Source: Filosporella fistucella (Eukaryota; Ascomycota; Leotiomycetes; Helotiales). From it: a stretch of 64,000 nt of DNA. Shown here piece by piece: positions 31,551 through 42,700 of the stretch (within the stretch, counting starts at the first letter, position 1; every line of letters begins with the position of its first letter). The stretch covers positions 1,984,001 to 2,048,000 of the forward strand of contig JAQJZZ010000018.1 of NCBI GenBank assembly GCA_030077755.1, read 5' to 3'. The notes under the pieces were generated by a model. The model worked only from the letters and a program-made list of their open reading frames with translations. It did not search any database and was not told the origin of the DNA. Position numbers and translations under genes: made by a program.

Positions 31551-32100
31551 TACCTTAAAGGAAAAGGGGGTAAATATAGCTATTTAAGGACCGATCTATG
31601 GCGGGCGTAGGACTGGCTTCTAAAGTGCCTGTTTTTGCTTCGGGAACTCATGTTGGAATAATTAATCGACGGGTTTTCAGATAGGTAAGCACCTTAAACT
31701 TAAGGTATATACTTGAAAACGTATGCCTTTTTCAATTACACTGTTTCACTTTATTATACTCCCTCGCATCTAGGCTACCTAAACTATACTTTATACGAAT
31801 CAACCAAGTTTGATACTTAGAAGCTTATATTATAAAGGGTTATTACGTAGGAGAGATACCAAGTATCTAGAAAAATTCTAAAGATATTACCCTTTAAAGA
31901 AGGAACGAAGGGGTTTGTAAGGAATAAGAGGGGACTTAGAGGAAATAAGAAGGGCTCCTTCCCTAAACCCGTCGACTTATTATTCGAACGTAGGTTTTAA
32001 AAGCTAGAACGGGCACTTTGGAAAGCGGTCCTAGACCAGCCATAGATTGGTCCCTAAACAGCTGTATTTACCCCCCTCCCCTCCACTTTCCTTCGAGGTA
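31551..32100. mobile_element. MITE-like element B with about 120-bp terminal inverted repeats
   Basis: The left arm (31551 to about 31673) matches the reverse complement of the right arm (about 31968-32100) at roughly 80% by eye. Shared words include GGTAAATA, GGACC, ATCTATGGC, TAGGAC, AAAGTGCC and CGACGGG. Most mismatches are C/T or G/A, as repeat-induced point mutation or deamination would leave. The element is 550 bp and starts TACCT and ends AGGTA, so a TA target duplication is possible. The internal 290 bp encodes nothing. It does not share its TIR sequence with element A. Confidence 0.82.
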
Positions 32101-33312
32101 AGCGACGAGAGTCTACGCTAACACTCGGATGACAGCAAGTAGTAGACTGACCTTTTAGCACTGCAGATAGAGCCTCCTCTTCTTCATATATTTCCTAGAG
32201 CCCGTTCCGGTCTTGTCCTGCGGATATGTGTCACTCAGATTCTAAAGGGACGAGTCTTTGCGGCTGACCTCCTCCTGTCCCGTTCGGCTGCTTTGAATTA
32301 AGACGTGATTTTGTACAGCCTCACCACAAGCAGAATTCAGCAAGACGTGCATATTCAGAAGGTGAGACCAATCTTGGAAGCAGGCTGTGCTATAATTATC
32401 ATTGGTTTCTAAATCAAGGAAGCCATGATGGTGCTAGGCAGGCAGACTGATTGTGTTTCTGGTCAATTTAGTACAAGGCTTTTCGAGGACCGAGAGAGTA
32501 CGAAAATATTCTTGTCATATCTACATGATACTACTAGTCCTATCGGAAAGTTGCCACTCTCGTGAGTATCGCACGAATCTCATAAGGCAGAATTTTGCGT
32601 GGGCTTGAAGTGACTGCATATATACAGGCTGTCAAACTAGTGAGGTGTTTCTCCTCAAGAAGACGAGATACCGTTCTCAAAAGCAAGACGGCTCGGTGTG
32701 CAGTAGGAGGTGTGGCAGTCTTGGCGTTTTTTATTTTTAAATGAAGAACAAGGCTGAGGCTATGTCTGAACTCTTTCCTTTCCAGCTTTGCTCAGTACCA
32801 CCTCCTCAACTGTGACCATAACTTACCCTAGTATCGTTTCACCCCAGTGGTTGAAGAAATGATCAGGACACCGTCCTCGATCTTCACAAAGATTCGCCTC
32901 GTCGAGATAGAGGTAATGGAGCGTTTGAAGTGAGCTCATATGTGACCGATATTGCATCTGGCTGAAACATGCCCCTTTAATTGGGCAACATACCATCAAA
33001 AGTCAGTCCAAAGTGATAGTGGTATTATTGAAAATGCAAGCCACCCTGCATGTGCTTTCCGGCACAGCCACCGACCGATTTCTGAGCATCTGATACAGTG
33101 CCGACGAGGCTCTGCAGATATCAGCTCGTCACGAGATTTGATGATGAGATAGACAATCTCCCGCCTTGTCTCTATTTACACAATTCTTGAATCTGAATTC
33201 GTTAAGTACTTTTGCCAAATGGCGTTTTTTTATGTCATATCATAGCTTTTATCCCCCACAGGAGTAAGAAGAATTATCTCGACAATACCTGTAAAGCTCC
33301 TAAACTATTACA
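32101..33312. other. Gene-poor stretch between TIR element B and CBM18 gene
   Basis: 1.2 kb without a recognisable gene. A 66-codon ORF at 32952-33152 has no family features. The last 300 bases are the upstream region of the chitin-binding gene. Confidence 0.5.
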
Positions 33313-34004
33313 ATGACGACAACCACCTCTGTCAATACAATCAGTACACCTCTGGCGGATGGATTATGTGGTTATCAGCATGGGATGGCACCTTGCCTAC
33401 CCATGGCTGATGGCAGAACATGCTGTAGTGTCAGTGGGTATGTCATTATTCGTATTTTGCAAGAAATTAAATCTGACACATCCTAATTGACCATATCAAA
33501 CTAAATTCTTGATACAGATTTTGCGGAGCGAATGAAACCTACTGTTTCGTCAGCAATGGTTGCCAATACGGTTGCGTTGACCCTGCGAGCTTCTATACCA
33601 CCCGTACAACACTTCTCACGCAAACAATAAATGCTACAGCTTCAGTTACTCCCATAAGTAAAACAACCACCTTCTTTAGTACAACTTCGAGCCCAAACCC
33701 CTCTTCGACAGTTCCGCCCGACACACAAACTGACGGCAATGGTGGATTTACTGGGAAAAAGAAGACTGGCGCAATAGCTGGTGGTGTAATTGGGGGAGTG
33801 GCGATTCTGGTACTACTTGTATTTCTCATTGTGCGATCCCATAAGAAGAAGCAGAATACCGAAAGGCAAAGGATTGAGGATGCGATTGCGCAACGTAAAG
33901 CAGCGGAAGAGACACCACCAGTGCAAACTGTGGAACCACCCGTCCCAGTTCATCCGGGTTTAGTCACAGGGCCTCATCATCGCAATGTGGAGAATGAAGA
34001 CTGA
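33313..34004 (+). CDS. Membrane protein with one hevein-type chitin-binding domain (CBM18)
   Basis: Two exons, 33313-33437 and 33518-34004, give 203 aa. Residues about 19-61 carry a hevein-like cysteine pattern: CGYQHGMAPCLPM, then RTCCSVSGFCG, then ETYCFVSNGCQYGC. A Ser/Thr/Pro linker follows, then one transmembrane helix (AGGVIGGVAILVLLVFLIV) with a basic stop SHKKKQ, and a short cytosolic Pro/Val-rich tail. There is no cleavable signal peptide: the N-terminus MTTTTSVNTISTPLADG is polar, so the protein would have to insert N-out by its single helix. The domain probably sees chitin or chito-oligomers at the surface. Whether it senses chitin or only tethers the cell wall is unknown. Confidence 0.8.
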
Positions 34005-34312
34005 GATTAGATTACACAAGTATGAAGTGTAGTCCCATATGAAAAGTGGGTGTAATGTATCTAATCAAGATGTTGGAAACCTGGGATTGGGTTTGGGAAG
34101 GATATATAATCGCACGATGATAAATAATGTTGTAGGTAAATTTGGATCACTTAACTTACACGGTATGATTGAAACTGTTGCATTTTGGCGTTCGCATATA
34201 TTCATCATACCATGTGCTTAGTATAGTTCGAAATAATATTACATGCTGTTCATCTGAGAGCTCTCTGCCTTAGCGTTTCAAAAATCCACATTCACTGACG
34301 CCCAAAAACACC
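34005..34312. other. Intergenic, convergent 3' ends
   Basis: About 300 bp lies between the convergent CBM18 and Hsp70-like genes. Nothing is recognised beyond AT-rich 3' flank. Confidence 0.45.
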
Positions 34313-36744
34313 TTATCTTGTTGGATCCGGCAAAGGTATTGTCACCAAGTCTTTCAAAGCGGGATCAGCAAGTTTCACGCTCGTCACGACCTTGTTTCCG
34401 AGGCAAAGTTGCACTCTTAAACCCTGCGATGCAACTCTCATTTTTAATGTGAAAGTTGCAACGTAAAAAGGGTAAGTTTGATCGGGCTTACAATGCCGAT
34501 ATGCGGAGACAGGGTAATTTTCCTCATCATTCAAATCATATTCAAGAGTCGAGATTGGTACCAAGCCAAGTTCTAACGTCTATTAGCTTGGGATAGAAAG
34601 TGTGCCAGGGTCATAAGTACCATTTCGAGCTTTGTCATAGCGCTCAGGAAGATCATCGTAATTATAGGCAAAGATGGAGATCGAACCCGTCCTCGAACCA
34701 GTCTCGGTAAATATTCTATCGAACGGGCGTGAGACCTCTTTAACTCGATCAGACAGTATAACATCACCCTTTTTGATCATCCACCTGAATTGATTCATGG
34801 CCATCTCCGTTTTCAGAAAAGGATCTAAGGTACGACTATCTCTATGGTTTTCAATGTCCGAAAAAAGAGTGCTGTCTAGTACACCATAGCTTCGTGGGCA
34901 AGCGCACATAGTGGTGATTGATTTTTCGGCTGCCTTTTCGATGCCGAACATAGCAGCTCCACGGACGACAGCTGTCACACATTCACTTCGATACATTGTC
35001 AGCTCTCGTATATAAATCATAGCTGGAGTTAAAAGGGTTTAGCATACGATGTTTCAGGAATGACTCTCAGTTCGACGCTTACTGGAAGTAAGTCAAGAGT
35101 TTCTCTAATGCTGGACTGTAAATATAATGACTCGGCAAAGCCACCAACCAGGAAAACATTCTACATGGAATTGTTAGCTAGAGAAAATACATTTCAGTGT
35201 GTTCATACTCTTAGGCGGGTTCCATGGTCTGATTCTATTATTATCTGTTGATCCATGATGAGCTTGGTGATGCTTTCAGCGCAAACCTCAAAGAAATCTT
35301 GCATATCCTTGCTGGGGATGGTTAGTCGTCAACAGAAATAGGCAACAGATATGAGCACGTACTTCGGGATAGTGATCTCCCTTTGCTCAACCCTGCCCTC
35401 AATGTGCCAGTGCTTGAAACATTCTGGGAGATCGATATGCACATCTCCAGCTTCTTCTGACGTAAAGGCTCTTTTCTTCAATTCAAATTGCTCCATGACA
35501 AACCGCATCTTTTCGCCCTCGGAGTCGTGAGAACTTATTTTCTTGGAGAGATTAGATTCGTCTCTCTCATCAAGCTCGCTATATCGTTCCTTGCCGAGCA
35601 ATTTAAAGAGCCACTTTTTGAATTCGAGATTGATGAAGATGGCCCCACATTTGTCACCTTTAAACAACCATGATGGTAAGCATTGTTAAGGTAATACCAC
35701 TGGCTGGTGAGCGAGACTGCTTTACTTACTAGCTGGCAAGCCGACAGTTTGAATAATAAATTCCGGATTCAGCTGCATGACTTTGTATGATACAAGATCC
35801 TGGTTTCAAGCTATTTAACATCATATGGAGTGGGCAAGGAAATGCACTTACAACTGTGCCTCCGCCAGCATCACAGAGTATAAAGCATTCTCCAACCTAT
35901 CAGAAGATTAGTATTGATTTTCGCGGTGCATTGAATCACTCACTCTGAGGAAGTCGTCACGCAATTTTCTCTTCCAATATCGCGCTGCATAAAGAGCTGC
36001 AGCTTCTGGCTCAGAGACCAAAATCATCCTTTTCAGCTGAGGGAAATTGGTTTCATTGAAACCCGCCTTCCTTATCGCCCGAAATGTAGAATTCTTGGCT
36101 CTGTAGCCCCAGTCCTGACTAACTGTTAGTAGATACTTGTTACATATCGCTCTGTAGAAACATACAGCTGGGACAGTAATCACAACATCGACCGGAGTGA
36201 CCTTCTTCCAAGCTTCAGTAAATTTCGCAACGGCTCCAACGAGGAAGTTGAAGACCCTCTCTAAGTAATCAGCCACAATCTCTTCAGGTGTTCGGCGAGT
36301 GTATCGTGGTGAGCCCTCTAAATCCTGTATATATCGAAAGTCAAGATTGTGCATTCCTTCCACTGACTCTAGAAGCTGGTCTAACTCCGTCGAAGTGTCA
36401 TCGACATCCAACTGCAGCTTTGTATGAATCATCGCTATCGAGCCCTTTGCAAGATCTGAGCCCCATTGTTGCTCACTCTTATCGGTCTTTTTCGAGTATG
36501 ATATGACACTAGGTACTTTGTCCTGGTTTAGCATACGCTCACCCCAGTTCTGCACGACATCGATTTCCTCTAGGTTTGCTATTTTGCCAGCTGGGGTAGC
36601 ATAAGCAACTCCTGCAAAAGCATTAGGATTTGTGATTTAAAAATGCGCCTCAGGCTGATGCGGGGTCATACCGGTATAAGTTGTTCCATAGTCAATCGCT
36701 ATGACTAGTCGAGTCCGTTGATCCGCAGGCCTTGTGCTAGACAT
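34313..36744 (-). CDS. Fungal Hsp70-like ATPase (HSPA12-like actin fold)
   Basis: About 640 aa from ten small exons; the first five are 36744-36672, 36611-36166, 36114-35944, 35896-35852 and 35799-35730. The actin-like ATPase motifs are intact: phosphate-1 LVIAIDYGTTYTG at residues 13-25, DVVITVPA, SEPEAAALYAARYW (connect-1-like), phosphate-2 FILCDAGGGTVDLVSY, and the adenosine motif VFLVGGFAES. The C-terminal 200 residues have no canonical substrate-binding domain or EEVD end, as in the large fungal family of Hsp70-like proteins related to HSPA12. Two in-frame stops near 34580 are removed by a 56-nt intron (GTACTT..GTTAG). Function in this family is largely unknown. It is divergent from a coiled-coil gene 321 bp away. 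Confidence 0.85.
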
Positions 36745-37065
36745 TATGGCAGCAGATTTTTGCGGGTTTCTTGAAAGCTCAACAATCTTTTGAAAGAAAT
36801 GGAAGGCGAGACTATGGATTCTTGGAACACAGGAGAAATATCAGGCTCTCCTGCGGCTGCTGCAAGTGCTTGCTTCTGCGTTCAGCCACAGCACCATAGC
36901 CCCCGTGCATGTTCGTCCCCATCACCTCGCATCGCCTGTGCATTTGGCACAGCCTCTCTAACATCGACCTTTGATTATCGTATCCCAGCCTTACTTTGCG
37001 AGAACAAAATACATCGGCTCAGAAGATAGAACTTAGTCCAGAAAATAGCTCGACACCTCATAAGC
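36745..37065. promoter_or_regulatory. Divergent promoter region, Hsp70-like / coiled-coil gene
   Basis: A 321-bp gap between opposite start codons. Co-expression of the pair is possible. No heat-shock element in canonical spacing was found by eye. Confidence 0.4.
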
Positions 37066-40000
37066 ATGGAAAAGAAGACGGGAATGTGAGTTTTAAATGA
37101 TACCCTTGGAGAAAAACAATGAGGACTCACGCCTGATAGAGCTGGAAAACTTGGACTCCCATCATTCCGTGCCCGTCGTAAACGACGTGATGAGGAAGAG
37201 AGACAGCAAAAAGATCGGGATAGAAGACTGCAAGATCAAATTAGGCAACAGCAAGATCAAAATAAGCAGTCGATCGAAGACAAAGTTGACAAAAGCTCAA
37301 CCGCTCAGGAGATTCAAACACAGCCTAAAACTGGACAGAAGCCCGCGCCATCTTTTTACGACGACCTCGTTCAATCCAGTAAATCCCAGGAGCATGTTAA
37401 AGAGATACCAACAGCGAATTTATCCGGCCCTTGGAATCCACTCAGTACAGAGACTCGTCCTGAGCCTGAGTCTGATCCAACAGTTGCTTCGATTGTAGAT
37501 AGAAGGAGGCCTGTCGCCCGTGGTGAGGGCCTCATATCGGTAGCTCGAAACCCAAATCAGATCGTCCGTAGTATACCAGACCAAGATATAGAGAAGCCTC
37601 TCCCAGCCAAACCAAGCAACAAGAATCAACGGCGGAAAAGTACTCCACGTGAGCTTCTAGATAATGATGAAATATATCTACAGCCTCCGACGAGAAATCC
37701 ATTAAGAACTCGTCCAATATCTCAAGGAGGAGCAACTTCTTTTTCAGGGATCACAGATAGGAGGAAGAAAGCCCCGAAACCCTTAGTCGCGGGAAATGAC
37801 TTGTCGCGGTCTCTGGTCCCAGTGAACCGTTATAGTGTCCTCCCTGACCCCTCGACAATCATCCCATACGAATCAGACTCCAGGTCTCACACAAGGCTTA
37901 GCTATCTATCTAACGGGTCCCATCAAAACTCCGGATATCCTATCGAGCAAGACCTCCACATTCTAGGCAAGCATGGAAACGAGAATTTAATCAAGTATGG
38001 TGGTGACTCAAGAGATTTTCTGGTGGGAGCCACATCTACAGATAATGACGACAAAGTTTCGAGTATCCACAGTGATGATGAGTCAAACACGATAGATGAT
38101 CACGCGGATGTTGAAATAAGTGATGCTGGTGACGCTGCGCATCAGTTACACGGAAACGAAGTTCCTCCTGAAAATGATGCTTCAGAGTCTGACTTTGACA
38201 ACGAGAGTGACTCGAATTCTTCAGACTCACATGAAAATTTGCAGTTGATGGGGAACACTGAGACGGCAAGAGCTACTGTTGGTGAGGTTGAGAAAACTTC
38301 CGACGCAGAAAGTGAGGTGTCGAACAACAACAACAACGAAAGTCGTATGATCAGGGAGATCGAGTCTTTGAAAACCCAGCTGAAGATGGAGAAACAATCC
38401 CATCAAAGTCTTAAAGAGATCCACCAGGAATGGGAAGGTCAATTGCAAGTGTTGAGAAGAAACAATTCGAAGTATAGGGACTTGAAAAAGGAGTACCAGA
38501 GGGCTGTCAAGAAGGTCCGAGAACTGGCGATATCAAAAGAAGAGTATCACATATTGACTGACGAGGTCGGCATGCTGAACCAGAAGATTGAAGATCTAGA
38601 GGCTGTGAAGGGAGAGTACGAGAGTTTCAAACCTAGATATCAGGATATGAGTCGTCAACTGAATGGGTTGGAGAGTATACAGCAACTGTACAACGACTTG
38701 AAAGAGAGTCACTCTGGCCTGACTTTTAGAGTTCAAGAACTTGAAATCACGGAGGGGCATTATCAGGATCTGAGTATATCACATAGCCAGCTGGTGGAAC
38801 AGATGCAGAGTATAAAAGAACAAAACGACGAGTACCAGCGAAAGGAGAGAGAAGCACTGATAGAGCTTGGGCAACTCCAGGGCGCCATCAACCATCTGAA
38901 GGCAGAAAGAAGTAGAGAAAAACAAGAGAGCTTTGAGCTTAGCAAAATTCACCAGGCGGAAATTATAAACCTTCAGCGAAGTGCTAGCAGAGATATCGAT
39001 GCATGGAAGACAGCATTTGAAAACGAGAAAGATACTGCGAAAGATCTAAAAATGAAGCATAAAGTCTTGGAGGAATCGAAAAACAGGATGGAAAGCCAGC
39101 ATCATGCTGACATAGAGGAAATGGAGACGGAACTGGCCAAGAAAAACAAGGATATTGAACGGCTCAGAAATGAGAGAAATACACTTGGCCGTGAGAGAGA
39201 TGCCAAGAAAAGAGATATTGACGAGCTTCAGAATCGCCTCAAAACAGAAATAAGCTCTATCGAGCTTCAACGAGACATGGCTCTGGAAGAAGCAAAGAAA
39301 AACAATGACTGGGAACTTGAAAAAGCTGAGTCCGAATTCCGAGCGCAGATGATGGAAAAAGATGACCAGATGGAAAGATTAGCCTCAGAGCAGAGGTCCA
39401 AAATCACCCAAGCTACTTCGAATCTCCAGGCACAGTTGAAGGACAAAGAAAAAGAGATAAGAAAAATGGAACTTGAATTTACAGCGGAGAGGGAAGCCCT
39501 GAGAAAACAACATGAATTTGATATCGAGGAGCGTATAGCAGGTCAGAGAGAGACGAATGAGGCTCTTCAAAGAGCGTTGGTGAACAGAAGTCGTTTCAAG
39601 GCCATTAGCGATCGAGAGATCGCTAATCAACTTCTGCAAGGAATCGGTGTAGACATCGACGAGTTTGCACGCCGGCCCTGGGATAGCCAGTATGAATTAA
39701 CATGGCCGTTCAAAGAACATCAGTTTCCGTCAAGTATGAACAAGGCAGATAAGAGATTCCTCATCCAGAATAACTTATGGACAATTCTGTACGAGAAAAT
39801 CTTCTGTACTCCGTTCCGTGTATTCGGAGAAGAAGGCCAGTCTATGGAGAAGGAGTGGACAGAGAAATTTGGTGAAGGTAAGTCCTCCAAGCTCCGAGTA
39901 TTGCTCGCCAACTAATATTTCGAATAGATACCAGTCTGAATGGTGCTCCCTGCCCACCTGCAAGTCCGCAGTCGGAGCAATGGAGATATAAGCTGATATC

Positions 40001-40421
40001 AACATGCATCGACACAATCAATCAATCTCCAGCAGATATGAACAAAGAGGCGCAGAGGCTCAGACAGGAATATGACGCGACCCTTAGCAGAGTCAGTAAC
40101 GATATGGTCCAAGAGTTAAGGGACATTTCAGCTGTACAAGACTTGAACAAAGCCCAAGCCACGGCAGATAGGATAGCAAAGAAAGCAGCCAAACTTTGGA
40201 TGGACGTCGGACAGCAACGATGCCGTATGTTTTTAGTCATGTCTGCGACTCGTCAGAATCCAATGAAGAGCACGCCTTCTTCTGTAGGACCTGATGGCAC
40301 ATTGGGGCTTGTGAAATCGCCAGAGCTACGAAGGCTGGGGAACGTGGATGGAGAAATGCTTGACAAGAATGAACTGGTTAAGGGTTGTGGTGGGGATTTC
40401 AAAACGTTCCGCCCTCGTTGA
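37066..40421 (+). CDS. Large coiled-coil protein, unknown function
   Basis: Three exons, 37066-37085 (20 nt), 37140-39877 and 39928-40421, give 1083 aa. The tiny first exon (MEKKTGI) is joined by acceptor TGATAG. The N-terminal 380 residues are disordered and rich in Pro, Ser, Asp and Gln, with basic RRKRRDEEERQQK near the start. An acidic Ser/Asp stretch and a poly-Asn run precede a continuous coiled coil of about 420 residues (heptads of Glu, Lys and Leu, for example SLKTQLKMEKQSHQSLKEI). A globular part follows with NRSRFKAISDREIANQLLQG, FARRPWDSQYELTWPF and FLIQNNLWTILYEKIF, then a final helix pair (DMNKEAQRLRQEYDATLSRV). The C-terminal globular region looks conserved and suggests an interaction module. 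No family was recognised. Confidence 0.75.
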
Positions 40422-41111
40422 ATTTGGTTATGGTAGACCGATACTTACTCTCGCTCGGCTATTTTGTGGGTCTCAATAAAGGGGGGAGATATAGTATTTA
40501 ATGTTTGTATGTAATTGAGGTGTGATTTGTTTTTATGGCCGAAATCAGTCGTAATACTCATAATATGATGTTGGGAGAGGTTTTATTTCATGACTTAGGT
40601 TATCAATGCACATTTCTTAGTCTAATTTCAGTGTAGCAAGACTATACCAGTCTCACAGGGAATCCTTTAAATCAATCAAATTTCACGGTGCTCTTTCACC
40701 CCACATCCTCCCGAATGTGAAATCAGTAGTTCCATCAAATTCAAGCTCAAGATGGCATTCAGGCAGGCATATCACAGATTTGGTTTAGTCTGCAGGTGGC
40801 TGAGTGGTGGCGTCCCGTGATCAGAGATCATGGTTATCACAGCCTCCACCTCGACTCTCTGGGCACTTCGCATAGACATGACAGCCTGATCCATGAGCAT
40901 GATATAATCTCCATATATAACTATCATATCAAAAATTCGAACAAGGCTTTGTGCTTAGAACAGACTTCAGTCTATAGATATCTCCTTGTAAGTTATCGTT
41001 AATCATCTCTTACTCTACTACAGCCTCGTCTTGCTCAGATAATGGCACCTCGCAATTATCTTCAATGTTGGTGAATCAATATATCCATTCTAATCATTTG
41101 GTCTAGAAAAG
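40422..41111. other. Intergenic
   Basis: About 690 bp, AT-rich, holding the 3' flank of the coiled-coil gene and the promoter of the following orphan gene. A 68-codon ORF (40796-41002) has no support. Confidence 0.5.
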
Positions 41112-41738
41112 ATGAACAGAGTAAAGAGTCTCAATCCCTGGAGGCGCCGTTCCAAGTTCGAGCCGATGACCCTGCCCATCAGAGATGACCGAAGAGATGA
41201 AACCGCCACCCCCAATCCAGCTTCCACAACCACAACTCTCGTCAATCCTGTCCCTATCCAGCCAGCACGTCCTGCTCCTGTAGCACCTTATGATCGAGTA
41301 TATCGTGCTCCAGGAATCAAAGTAACAGCCCTCGAAGTGCGCGAGCTACACGAGCTCATCCGCAAACGCTACTCGCTGGATGTCGAACTCTGGGCTCTTC
41401 GCAAGGCAAAAGCGAGAAACAGACGCTTGGTGGAACATAAGATGAGGCAAGCCTCTGCTGCATTGACTAAGATCATGAATACAGTAGAGCTGTGGGATAC
41501 ACCTGACGCGTGGACGAGTTTTGACGACTGGCAGAGACTAAGGGCCGTGAAGCGGAACTTGGAGATGCCTGGAAAACGGGATTGGATGAAGCATCCGCCG
41601 TGGGAAGAAGATGCTGCCTTTACTCCTATTGATGAGGAAGTACTCGAGACTCATTATACGAGGGAACCGTGTGGTGGAGACACTCTGATGGAGGGGTTTC
41701 CCGCTGAGAAAGGGAGATACTATGGCTTGGGATACTGA
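41112..41738 (+). CDS. Orphan hypothetical protein, helical core
   Basis: A single-exon protein of 208 aa. Residues 1-60 are basic then Pro/Thr-rich and disordered. Residues about 68-125 form a charged helical stretch (TALEVRELHELIRKRYSLDVELWALRKAKARNRRLVEHKMRQA). The C-terminal part has aromatic-rich conserved-looking motifs, DTPDAWTSFDDWQRLRAVKRNLEM, KHPPWEE and GRYYGLGY. No signal peptide or membrane helix. It has the look of a fungus-restricted conserved protein, but I recognise no family. Confidence 0.65.
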   Translation: MNRVKSLNPWRRRSKFEPMTLPIRDDRRDETATPNPASTTTTLVNPVPIQPARPAPVAPYDRVYRAPGIKVTALEVRELHELIRKRYSLDVELWALRKAKARNRRLVEHKMRQASAALTKIMNTVELWDTPDAWTSFDDWQRLRAVKRNLEMPGKRDWMKHPPWEEDAAFTPIDEEVLETHYTREPCGGDTLMEGFPAEKGRYYGLGY

Positions 41739-42700
41739 CTGCGGAGAACAAAGTCCTCTTTGGGGGACAGGCATACCCTGTGTAGCTGCTAATTTCTCAG
41801 TCCAATTCTGGAGTGGTTTATGTTTGGATGTTGCTGTATGGCTTGGGTAAGCTGGATAATGATGATGATAATTTGATGACAAATGGCAGTTTTCTCATTA
41901 CCTCGATAAACTACTTTAGCGAAGACAAGCAATAATTTCTCGATGCTTTTTAACGTATTATGAAGTTTGCTATCAAGGAGATCTTAAATCACATTCTATA
42001 GTTGATAAATTTATAACTCGACAGACTCTGCAATTCTCAAAAATTCGTGACTTACTTCTGATTCTCCATCTGCTCCAATACACCACGAGGTTTCCTCGAG
42101 CTTTACATGAATCTGAGTCTTTGAAGTTAGCAGGAGTAATCTGGGCTCGAAACTACTCAAGGTGGGAATTGAGGTTAGATTCAAGAATGTGACTCCTCGC
42201 CATCAATCCAATCTCTACTAAACGGGGGGCCGAAAAGTGCATATAATCATTTGAGTACAGAAGCGTACTTGAGCAAAAATCACCAATGGTCACAAATTGG
42301 AAACATTTTCGAACACTCGAATCAATCTCTGTATTCCTATCCCAGACCTCAAAAGCCTCCTTAAAACACCAGCCAGCAATGCGGTGAAACAAGCACGCTA
42401 ATCCGATCTGCTCAGAGCTAATTATTCAAACACTTTCATCCAAATCGATACACGACAGGCACAAAACAAATAGGGGGTGATCGCTCGAAGATCTGGTATC
42501 TAGCTTCCGCTACTCTCGCTCTTTCTCCGCGAAATTTAAAAACAAACAGCAAGGTTCAAAATATGCAAGAATTTCCGGACGTGGGCCGCCATGCATCGTA
42601 ATCTGCGTTACAAAGGTTTGGAAGGAGAGTTGAGAAGGGTGAATTTTATGGACAAGAATTCGCGAGGTATGTATAAGGTAAGGAGACGTCCGTTGTGGTG
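41739..42700. other. Intergenic, convergent 3' ends
   Basis: Nearly 1 kb without a recognisable gene. A minus-strand ORF at 42153-42392 (79 codons) lacks family features. This marks the right edge of the accessory-looking block. Confidence 0.5.

Noticed and set aside
30751..32185. Direct repeat AGCCTCCTCTTC on both sides of the two TIR elements, as if a larger composite element were flanked by a duplication
   Set aside because: Only 12 bases match, the positions do not coincide with any TIR end, and a pyrimidine-rich word of this size can recur by chance.
34565..34590. Nonsense mutation (TAA TAG in frame) in the Hsp70-like gene
   Set aside because: A 56-nt GT..AG intron with good signals removes both stops and keeps the frame, so the gene appears intact.
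35329..35667. Separate small gene
   Set aside because: It joins in phase with neighbouring exons of the Hsp70-like gene and carries its conserved sequence, so it is one exon of that gene.
36745..37065. Heat-shock element before the Hsp70-like gene
   Set aside because: TTC and GAA half-sites are present (for example TTCTTGGAA), but the spacing does not fit the canonical nTTCnnGAAn array.
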